64,000 bases of DNA. Origin: a virus. Under the pieces are notes generated by a model. It was not told where the DNA came from, searched no databases, and saw only the letters and a program-made list of their open reading frames with translations. Shown one piece after another: positions 38,401 to 50,400 of this stretch (the first letter of the stretch is position 1; every line of letters starts with the position of its first letter). A program made the position numbers and the translations under genes. The stretch lies in IMG/VR virus record IMGVR_UViG_3300033064_003431, positions 1 through 64,000 of that record; one strand, 5' to 3'.

Positions 38401-41400
38401 TCGGCCAATTTACGACGAAACAGAGGTTCTGTCGAACCAGAGGGGTCGCTAGGTCCCAAGCGGACAGGGACAGTGCTCCCGACGGGTCGGGCAAGCAGTT
38501 GATTTCGTTTTCTTTCCCACTCTTTCCTTTCAGCAGGCGTAAGCCCTGAGCCTTGAGCACCCTCATAACCCAACCCTTGTTTAACAAGATTCGTTATATC
38601 TCCCCTGCTCTCTTTGTATACCTCTCCTTTACGACCTTGCTCTTGTAATTGACGCTGGCCATCCGATTTGGCATCGCTACTCTCGTTCAATACATTTGTC
38701 ATTCCAGGGGTTTGTAATATCCCCTGTTTTCTAACTCCTATTAAACTTTGTAAGATATTTTGTCTATGAAGAACATCCTTAACCTCTGTAGTATTTACAG
38801 CTTGTTCTGTTATATCTGCGTCTCTTTGTGATCTAGTCTCAAAGAGAGCTCTCTGTGTTGGTGAGAGATTTGCTTGAGCAATTAGAGACATTTGCTCTAT
38901 CATATTGCCCGGTATGTTAATTATCCCCGGTGTTTTTTCCCATGTATTTATCTTAGCAAAGTCATCGGCTATTGTGGTAGCTTCACCCGGAGTCCTAATC
39001 CACTTAAGAAATCCATCAACATCTTTGGTCTTTTTATTACTATAAAGATCTCTGACAATTTGATCTGTTCGTACTTCGTTAGCAGACTGCTGTTCACGCA
39101 AACCCTTGTTCTCCAGAGTACCATCTTTATATTCTCTCGGACTCTCTCTCTTATCTAAGGCTAATTGTTCTCTAGCTCGTTTTTCACTAGGTTGAGCTTG
39201 TTTTTTAACCCATCTTCTAACAGTATTAGTAATGGGTACCCGTAAATTCTCATTTGAACGACCGTTGCGTGTTGAACCCTCTTCTTGTCCGAATAGACTC
39301 CGTTCTTGAGTTTTATTCATATCTCGAATCTTAACTAATTCTAGAATATTGTCTATATCTGGGGTTAAGTTCTTAATAATATTAGTAGCATTGCCTTGTG
39401 CCTGTATTTTTCTCTTAGGATCTTTAAACCGGTACTGAGTATCTCCAAAGGCTTCTAAACCCAGATGAGAATCTATAGCAGCAAAAATCTGTGGGGTTTG
39501 AGATAACATTGTGGTAAAATCTAAGCCTTCCAAATTCTTGTTGTTTGTTTTGTCTCTATAATTAAATTCACCTATATATGGTCTTAAGAAGTGGGTCATC
39601 AGATCTTCGGAGCGCTTATAGGGCAGACTTGTCTCTCTCTGGTTTTTTATGATTGAATGAATATTACGAAACATCTGGGCAAATTTGACACTAAAGAAGG
39701 AGCCTAATCCGCCCCCATTAGCTAGTTCATTTAAATATTTCATATCCTGATTTTTGGGCTGACCGGTGATAGACGAGAGATCATTCCAAAGATTTGCTGC
39801 TATTCCCCACTTCATCTCCTGGGGAAATTCTTCACCCATAATATCTAAGGTTGTGTAATCTGGCCCCAGATCCCGCACAAAGCGTCCGGACTTATCAAAT
39901 TCTTTGCGATTTTTCCGCTGAGGTACTCCTCCACTTTTCAAATAAACTACCCCACCATTCTCGTATCCTTGGGCCCCACCGTTGATACTCTTTAGCAAAG
40001 GAAGGTTTTTCTGGGTGGCCGCTCGATTGACCACAAATTCCCCCGGAGTAAGCATCGCTGGCACAGTATCAGTGCCTCTTGGTTGAAAATTAATTAGTGC
40101 TCCATTGCTAGCATAAACAACTCCACCTGAGCTATATTGTTCTGGCCCAAATATAGTTGACATAGACATATTTATAGCGCTATCCTTAGTCTTATCCTTA
40201 CCATATTCTATTATTGTTTGTCTGGCTCTTTTTATAATTCCGGGAACGGCAGAAGAAGACGATGCGGCCACAACATTATCCATTTTAGTTATAATTGCAG
40301 TCATTGCTTCCCCTAGTTGTGATCCAGCCGTAGCTCCTGATCGACTAAGGGTGGAGCTTGCCATATTTTTTGTTAATGTGGCGGTACCCGTTTTTATTAA
40401 TTGCTCTATGGTTTTTCCTCCAACCTTACCTACTCCCGCAGTCGCAACACTAGCTATTCCTCCTACAACATCACCAACCAGCGCCGATCTAGGATTTTCA
40501 TTCATAGCTTTTTGAAAATCTTGAATAAGTGCTGTGTTTTCAAAAGAGTCATAAATAACAGAGTTTAGATATTCTCCTAGCTTCACTCCGGACATTCCTC
40601 CTCCAATCGCCCCAACAACTGTTCCGAAAGGAGGAACGGCTAAACTACCTATAGTTCCGCCGACTATGGACCCAACCGTGCCAAGAACAGCTGGTAACAG
40701 ACTTTGAGCAAAGCCTCCTAATGTAGCCTGAAATTGTTCGAGCATATTTCCTTGATCTGGAGATTTCGACCAGCCTATCCAATCCGACAACCACGCAGTT
40801 ACTTTATTAAAAGCCCCAGGTGATTGTTGATCATTTTTGGTTCTTGCGTTTGGTAGTTTGGGAATTTTCATACCACCTTCAGCATAAACTATTCCTCCAT
40901 TAGAAAATTCTTGTGTTCCTGAGTTTATGTTTTTTAATAGTGGCAAATTCTTTTGAGTAGCAGCACGATTTACTACAAACTCTCCCGGAGTAAGCATCGC
41001 GGGCACAGTATCCGTACCCTTGGGTTGAAAATTAATATAACTACCCTTACTAGCATATATCGGGCCCCCATTAGCATAGCCCATTCCAAAACTCCATTGT
41101 CTAGGAGGTGCTGCTGCCGCTGCTGCTGCTGCCTGTTTTTGAGCTTCTGCTGCTTGTGCTTGCGCTGCTGCTGCCCGCACCTGTTCTGCCGCTGCCTTTG
41201 ATTGAGCCTCTGCTGCCGCAGCCATTTTCTCTGCATCAGGAGGTGTGGTATTCTGTGCATCTCTTGCATCATCTCGTCCCTGTTTAGCCGCTTTGTCTGC
41301 TTGATTAACATCAGCTATAAGCTGTGCTGCCTCTTGTACTTTGTTATAAAAGTCTAGTCCAGCACTAACTACCCCAGCTTTAAATGCAATGCCAGCAGCA

Positions 41401-44400
41401 TCGAATCGACCAGCAGTAATATCGTTGGCCTTGGCTTGGCGCTCTGTGGCCTCAATGAACTTGGCTGTAGCTTCTTCCATCCTAGTATCACCCTCATTAT
41501 TATATCTAAAGATTTTTAGAATAGCTTCTGGGGTGATCTGCCCATTGGTTTCTTTGCTCAGACCTTCTGCGCCCCTTGTAGCAAATTCTAATCTACTCGC
41601 TTTAGCCTCTTCTGAAGTCATGCTCAGTTCTCTATATTTCTGACCCTCAACAGCATCCTTAAAATCTGATCTTGAAGCAGTTCCCCTCATGACTCTATCA
41701 AGACTATTCGCTTGATTAATAACATTATTCTGATACTCTGGATTATCTATATTAGTCATAAGCTCTAGCATTTTGTCTTGTGGACCTTTATAAGACATTT
41801 CTAGATCTTGTATTCTACTCAAAGCACTACTAGCTCTGGTAGTATCTGTGGCTAGTTTGCCTAGTGCCTTGGCTAAATTATCGCTTTCTTTTTTTAATCC
41901 AACAAACCTATCAGTAGCTTTATCTCCAGCTCCACCTTTTCCAGGCTCTATGCCTGCTTTAGCATCTGCTGCTACAGCATCCCTCATCTGTGTTTGAGCC
42001 TTTGGTAGATCGTCGTCTAACCTGTCTAACCTTCTACCAATCTCTGCTGCGTCTGTGGTTGATCCACCACCTAATGTTGGAGTATTGGTTAATGAGGCTA
42101 TAATATCATTAAGAGGTTTACTTTGTTGATCTAATGATACATTTTTACCCTGGGCTTTTGCTAAACTATTTGCCCCTTCTGTTCTAATGTTTTGAGCCGT
42201 ATTCCTATATTCTTGAGCTTTACCAAATGCACCTGAGGCTTTTATCGCTTCTCCTGTCATAGCTTCTAGAGCATCATTAAGGGCTCTTGCTTGTTCTTGT
42301 AATACCTTGAGACCAGCTGCGCTCTCAGTGGTGGCCGCTACCATCTCCGCCATCTTGTTTATGCCCGCTATGCTTGTGTCTGCTGCTCCACTACCTCTAG
42401 CTTGCTTAATGGTGTCCATTACACTAGCAACTCTTTCAGACGCCTTTGTTGGATCTGATAGATTCGCCGCTTTAAAAGCCTCTGTTAGTTTTTGCTCAAT
42501 CTCGTCATCAGGATCCGAGAGACCAGGATTTGCTGCTGCATCAGCCATAATCTTCGGTAGTTGATGAACTAATATTTGGTTAGCCACAGCACTATCTGCT
42601 AAGGCATTTGATACCTCAGGAGGCATACCAGCTTGGTTGCCGGTCTGTGTGGCTGCTGCTCTCACTTCCGTTGCCGAGTATGCTCCAACATTGCCCAACA
42701 CAGCTTCGTTGGTTCTATCTACTGTGAAAGTACCCTCCTCTCCAGCTTTAGTACCCACTCTATTTCTGGTCATAGCAATAGAAATACCCATTTCTTTCGA
42801 GGCTCTACTGATAGAATTTGACAGAGCAGTCATCTGTGCTACAAAACGATCTGTTTCGTTATTTAATTCTTTGAGTTTTCTGTTTGCATTCGTTGTAGCA
42901 AGTATCGCGGCATTTCTTTCTGCCTTCTCAACCCGTACTGACTCCACTACTCTCTCTGTGGTCTGTATTAGTTCATTTTCTGCGTCTGTTAGCGTGGATG
43001 TACCATTTGTAGTATCTTGTTGTTGTTTAGCCTGGGCTTTCTGATACTTCTCATCAGCCCCCTCTCCAAAGACCATGTTTGTTTCTTTAGCCATTCTTTC
43101 TGTTTTTTGTATATCCGTTTCATCTATACGATTTGGTTGAGCTGTTTCAGCGGTGATATATGCCTCTTGATCAAGCCTACTTTTTGCATCCTTCTCTAAC
43201 TTTCCTGCCCTATCCCTCTTTGGTTGGGTTGGATTCGCTGTATTATATTCAGCATCTTCTTTTCTAGCTTTTTCTAAAACTTTTTTAAGATTATCTTCTT
43301 CTTTAATGTCTATTTCATATTTATTTTTACCTTCTTTTGTTAGCATACGACTTTGGGTTCTAATAGCTCCTTCTTCCAGAGGCATCCCTTGACCTGAATA
43401 ATATATCTCTCTCGCTCTTCCCGTCAGCTTTTCACCAGCCTTCACGGTGCTTCTAATATCATTCGTATCTCCATATATCTCAGTGCGAATACCAGCCATT
43501 TTGGTTTCACGATCTAATAGTTGTGGAGAATTTCTTATGTTTTGTTGTTGTGTCTCACTTAGCGAAGAACTGCCCCTCCAACTAGAAACTGCTGCTAGGG
43601 TACCAGCGACACCTCCTAAGGCAAATTTGAGAGTGAGCAAACTCCCTACGCTGGCTAAGATTCTTGCTGTCCAAGAAGTAGTTGCCGCAGCAGCAGTAGT
43701 ACTTGCGGCAGCAGAGGCTTCGGCAGCAACGGTTGTTGCTCCCGCACCAGCAGCAGCGGTTTCCGCAGCAACAGCGCCACCTCCCACAACGGCAGTTGGT
43801 ATAGCGGCTACAGCAACAGCAACAGAGCCAGCCACTACAGCCGTTACGGCAGCTACCCTAGAAACTGTTTGTAACGCCTTATCTACACCATCTTGTTTTT
43901 CTGTAACCACATCCCCCCACGTTGTGGGATTCCAAGTTTTGTTCAATTGTGAGAAAAACGTAGCAAACATTCCTATGTTAGAATTACCACCTTTATCAAT
44001 GGCAGTAGTCATACCTTTCGCTGCATACACCACACCACCAGTTTTATATTTTCCAGAATTAATACTACTCAATAGTGAGGAGTGTTTACTAGAAGCCTGT
44101 TTATTAATAACAAACTCCCCCGGAGTAAGCATCGCGGGTACAGTGTCGGTGCCTTTTGGTGCGAAATTCACACCATCAGAACTACTACCACCCCGACTTC
44201 TATAAACAACACCACCAGAGCTTTGACCTGATGCTGATTTCATCGCTCCTAAGGCTGTTAATAGGGCAATTACAAATGATCCCGCAGCATCAGCAGCATT
44301 TTTAAATTGAGTGCTCAAAAGAAGGGTACTATTTTCCAGAGGTGTTCCGATCTCACTAGCCATTGCCCCCAAATTGTCACGCATCTTATTCATCACATCA

Positions 44401-47400
44401 TTAACGCTCTCTCCTGGAGCTAGTTTCAGTTCTGGTCCTGAGACCTTAGCAGCTTCTTTATCAAATGATTCTCCGCTCTTAGCCATCCTTGCTGCGGAAT
44501 TTTTAGCAGCTTGGGTGTCTGCCCCAGAAACATAAGAACTAACCCCCTGAGTAATCGCAGTAGTAGCCATTGCTACCCCTTGTCCAGTCTTTCCCAACCC
44601 AGCCTGTGCAGCCAGCTTTTGGGTTCCTAACATAGCGGGTCCAACATCTTTCATCGCCTGAATCATACCTGCCATAGCTGGTTGTGCCGCTGTTACTTCG
44701 TCTATCATGCTTGCTATTGCGTTGCCTGCGGCTGTGGTGATAAGACCGAACACCACCATAGGGCCCCCCAACCCTTCTACTACTTCCCCTATTTTTGTTT
44801 TTAAAGTATCAAGACCCTTTTGTAAAAAGGAGGTCTCTAGGGGTTTTGCTGGTTTATCAAAAGCCCCGCTAGCTTGTTTCTCTACCAACCTATCTTTTAG
44901 CTCTGCCTTCGTAGTTTCGAGTTGATCAGCATCTCGAACATCGGGTCTGACTGATGGATCAAACGTGTCTCTCGTCCTACTCTTGGGACCCGTTAAACCC
45001 TCACTCTCTGCAGCGTGTTGTTTTGCCGCCCCTACTCTGTTATCGTATGTTGTGGCGGAAGTTACAGCAACAGCGGACAGAGCCTTAATACGACTCTGTT
45101 CGGCCGTATTTCCAGCGCTAATACTTCTGGCCATAGACTTTAGAGCTGCTACTACATCTGTGGTGCCCTTGCCCGCATCATAAAGTTGCATTGAGAGAGC
45201 ATCAAAAGCATCCGAGTTCTTTTTCATGGCCGCTCTTACTATTGCCGCATCCTTTTTACTCATGCTGGTCACTGCCGTATTTACCCTGATCTGATTCTGA
45301 GCAATAGCCTCTCCACCAATAGCAAAGTGTTGAACTCCACCCACAACTCCACCCCGAGCAAATCCCTGAATCTTATCAGCATGATTCATTCGTGCTAGTT
45401 TACTATATCCAATACTCTGAGCGGCCTTTTTATTAATAACAAATTCACCCGGAGTTAACATAGCGGGCACAGTATCTGATGCTGCCCCACCCTTAGCAAA
45501 TTTTTGTCTTGAGATACCAGCAGACCCCAAAAGATCTGTTAAAGTGGATTCTAAAATTAAATTTAAATTATTGTCAAGATTGGGAATATTCTGTACTAAT
45601 GTTGTTAAAAATTCTTCCTTACCACTATCTTCCATCCTGTTAATCCTTGTTTGATCTACTTTACTATTTAGAAGAGCTTTATTAATTTCTGGATTAAATG
45701 GTTTAAAAGTTCTAGCCTGTTTTAAATCCTCTCCCTGTTGTCTAACCTTAGACATAGCCTCAAAACTCTCTTTTTCTTTAGCATCTAAGCTGCCTCTTAG
45801 CGGTACCATAGAGCGGAATAATGAATTTATTTTATATTGTCTTCCATATGCCATATCTGCACTATTATAATTAAGTCCAGGTAAAGCATCCACAGCATTA
45901 GCAACATCATCATTGTCCCCTTCAAACAAACCGGACACTTTAGTTTTATATTTATCAAAAGATTCTGGAACTTTAGTTCTTAAAGAATTAAATACTTGAT
46001 GGGTTAATTCGTGATATAAGACAGAGTTAGGGAGTGCGGGACTAGTCTCCGATGTGCTAAAAGATAAGGCTCCCCTACCAGTTTCTTTTACCTTTGATTG
46101 TTTAACTTTTCTAGCTGCTTGTGCCGCTTCGATTCGTAAATCTCGTATTTCTCCTAATTTTAATCCTAAGGCCGCTTCTTTGTCCCACAGTTCAGCAGCC
46201 ACTTTAGGATCGTGACTTGAAGAGGATATAGTCTGCATTAACTTATCACTATTCTCTTTTACTAAAGCCCTGTATCCATATAAGTCTTGCTCATTTTGTG
46301 CAGTCCAACCAAAATTAGCTAATTCTGTTGCACCCACACCAAAACTTCCCATAGCCTCTCTATCAAAAAAAGCGTTAGGTTCTGCTTCTGAAGGGGCCTC
46401 AAAATCAATTAATTGTGGTAGAATAGATGTTAATGATTCTCCAGGAATTCCTATCGCTTTAGCAAAGTTTGCCATATCAGAAAATAAAGAATCTCTACTA
46501 ATTTGTTTGGTAAAACTAGATATAAAAGCAGATTTATCTAGTGGTTTTTGATTGAACTGATCTTGAACAGCCTTATCGTCAACAATAACCCTTTCATTTT
46601 GCATAGTGTTTGGGTCTGTGAGCGCTCTTTGTATTGTTTTCATCTGCTCTGATGTATACTTTTCTTTTACAGATGCTGGGAAACTCATTTCTCCGGTTCC
46701 AAAAACTGATTCTGGCACGAGACCACCAAGAGCAAGCCTTTGAACCATGTTTGGATTATTAATATCTGATGGACTCTTAGTATATCCAGTTTGTAATATC
46801 CAAGAATCATCTGTTGTTGGTGGCCATGTTTTAGGATCTGGACTAGCAAATTTGCTTTGATCAAACCATTCTGGTCCATCATACCAGCTTGGTGGAGATA
46901 GTGGTGTTTTATTAACATCTCCACGATTTTTAAAATAATATTTCCATACATTAAATGCCGAGGCACTAACTCTATGTCTATCAGAGACTAATTGATTTCC
47001 ACTTTGTGTGACCCCCTCCATTACAGCATCATATAATTTAGGGCCGTATCCACTAGTAGCAGAAGAGCTTTGCACAGAGAACAAAGGAGCAGACCCTAGC
47101 TCTTGCAACCTATCTGCTACGACCTCTCCACTAGCATTAGCATCGGGTAAATATTTAGCACTAACTCTTCCTGGTTTAATTGTTAATCCTATTTTTGCAG
47201 CTTGTTTGATCTTGTTCTCTTCTGTGACTCCTCCTACTGCATATCCCCTGATCGCTCTCTTAATCGCTAGCATATTTTCAGCTGGTGATAGCGTTGGAGT
47301 ATAAGCAGCGTCTGAAGGCCCCTTTAGTTTTGCTGCTAAAGCTAATTGAGCAGGCGTAGAAGTCTTAAATGATGGTTCTTTCAAGAGTTCTGCTAGTGCC

Positions 47401-50400
47401 TTGGGATCAGTTTTAATTCCAGCCTTAGAGTTTTTCTGTGCAACTCTTTTAGCTAAATATGTTTTAAATTCTTCTAGACCATATCCAGCGCTATTAGCAA
47501 ATTGTACAATACTACTGGTCTCATTCTTTAGACCATTCTGTTCTATAAGACCATATACTTCTTGTCCTAGTTTTTCTACCTTGCTGCCATTAGCAAACTT
47601 TTGTATCATGCCGCCACCGCTCTTATTCATACTCTGCAAGTTATTAACGCCAAGAGTTTCCACAGCCTTTTTACGAATAACAAACTCTCCCGGCTCTAAC
47701 ATTGCTGGCACGGTATCCCCACTACCGCTGCCCGGTACAAATCCACCACTAGCAAACTTGTGTATCCTGCCCCCAAGATTCTTACCTACTGGAACCGGCT
47801 CTGGCTCTGCAACCGGCTCTGGCTCTGGAAATAAATATCTGGTAAATTCGCCTATTGCTTTGGCCCTGCTTTTAGAATCAATAGTTCTTTTAACTTCTGT
47901 GGGCATACTACTAGTAATACCTGGGAAAAAACTCGTAGCACGACCGCCTAACCCATTTGGATAATCTATGGCTCTAGTAGCTGTAGCATCCTCTACTATT
48001 GGGGCCCCAAACACAGCCATTGCTTGTTCTATAACAGCCCCTTCGATATTAGCTTGGCCAGTGGCCATACTCGTATTCTGAGATAATTCCGACAGACTCG
48101 GGGAGTATTGTACACCTTTCATGCCAGCTTTTCTGACTCTCTCAATAGTTTGAATATTATCGTCTACCAGAGTTTCATCGGGTTTTAAATTCTTAGACTT
48201 GTCCGCTCCATTCATTCCGGTAATTTTATCAGCTGGAATATTTAATCCTAGCTCTGCTAATCTTTGAGCTATTAGAGCCTCATTATTTGGTGGCCTAGCT
48301 GTTGATATTCTAAGATTCTGTAATAGTTCTGGATATTTTGTTAATTTATCTTTTAAATCAATTCCAAGAGGAGTAAGCTCTCCCTTCTTTAATGCTTCTC
48401 CTACTCTCTTGGTATCAGAATATCCTAAAACATCAATATTACCCTTAGCGTCATAAAGATCTGCTCCTGTAACTAAAGTTTGGTCAAAATCATATACCAT
48501 CTGCTGACCAGAGCTCAGGCCACCCGTAGTGATTTCGCTCTGTAAATCAGTAGCAAGCTGCCTAACAGTGTCTGTTGAGCTAGCTTGCATTTTTTCTACC
48601 ATTGGCTTAAATCTTGTTGGCAATCCTCTTTCATGTATTACAACATCCCTACCCTGAATATCAAAGGGGCCCAAGTCCTCATCATGATCATAGGGTAATA
48701 GTCCTACCAAACCCACCTGAGTTGCCGCTGCGGTTCTCCTAGCTAATCGAGCTGCTTGAATCTCTTTATTAGAATTAAATTTTTCTAGGAAATAATCTCT
48801 AACAGCACCATACGAGGCAGCTTTGTCAGCGCTCATCGATCCATCATAATTAGCTCTCCATGTTTGTCGGACCATACCGGCCGTAATATCCACACCACTA
48901 AACTGACCGAACTTAAGATCCTCTGGCATGTTTGAACCTTGGAGCATAGAGGATATTTCTGCAGCCGTGGCTCCTAATGCAGACTTTGGTTTCCCTCCCG
49001 CTATAAACTTTGGATTCTCTGCTCCACCAGGATTTTTTGGCTTGCTTTTAGCAGCAACTATTCCTTGATCTCGCACAGACTCTCTAACAGCTCGGCTTAG
49101 GGTACCATCTGGTTGCAAACCATAAGTCTCGGGATATCTTGCTGCCAGATTACGAAGAATACCAAATGGTTCAAAACTAGCTCTAGAATTGATCTTATCT
49201 CGACGATTACGCAACTCTTTTACTTGATCCGCCATTGCTGCATACTCTGGGTCTGATGCTACTTTTTTGCTCTCTATTCTTTGTGGGAGAGCAGCTAACT
49301 CTTTTGTTATATCTGCTAATGAATAGGCTTGTCTCTTCTTGGAGTGCTCTACTATTCTTGGTAGTATAGAAGACCTATTCTGTAATTGAGGAAGATATTG
49401 GCTCACAAGAGAAAACACATCTGGAGATAGTATTTTTTTCATTTCTTCCAGATCTCCACCCAGTATTGATTCTCTGGCCATGGTACCACTAACACCGCCC
49501 GTTCTGGGTATCTGTACTGGCTGATAGCCTTTGTCTAAATATTTCTTTAAATTCTTGCCTTCGTCTGCTACCATCATGGCCAAGCTACCCTTTTCTGGGC
49601 GCACAAAACGTCTTTTTCCAGAAGGCCCCTGAGATATCTCCATAACATCTGGGAGCACAAATCCCCTATTGGTTTGTTTACTTACCATAGATCCTTTAAA
49701 TGCAGCCTGAGCCGCTAACACCCTAAAATCCTGATCAAATACCGCCGTTCTCAAAGAGTGGGAATCTGCGGATGTGATACCCTCATCATTGCTAATCAAC
49801 ACCAAAAAGTCTTCTAGTGGTATGCCCATTGCTATGGCTGCTGCTCTCAATGATTCATGACCAATGGTTGATGGAGATAAACTTCCATGCAATAGTGCTA
49901 TTTTTTTCTTTTCTACTTCAATATTTTCTTTACGTCTTAATTTATAGTCGCTGCTAATGCCCAGAGTCCTTAATTTGCTACCATCAATATCAGAACCAAG
50001 CATAGCTTCAAGTGGACCACTATCTCTCTCGGCTCCAGATGTAGCACCAGGTTTTCTACCAAATAAATTCACCCCAGTAGTATCTCTTGACTCTCTTCTT
50101 CTTTTAAGCTCTGTTTGCTCTTCTTTGGTAGAAGTAGACAGTATATATATCTTATCTGACATTTTTAAATAGTCATCAAGTTTTTCTGGCGTAACGGTTG
50201 AAGTAGTATCTATAACCTCTGAGGCTAATTTAATATCTTCTGGTCTTAATATGGGGAATCTCGTGGTGCGTCTAAGTTTGGCATTATCTGAGGCTGTGCT
50301 TTGTGAACCCCCCAACATCAAAGAGCTTTTGCCCGAGCCTGCCATGCCCGCAATAGTTCTGAGTTTAGCTAAAGATCCCTCTTTTCTTGATGACGCAGCA

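Noticed and set aside
32895-45500. CRISPR-like array from regularly recurring DNA in the tape measure
   Set aside because: The repeats are 60-70 codons long, in frame, kilobases apart and protein-coding.
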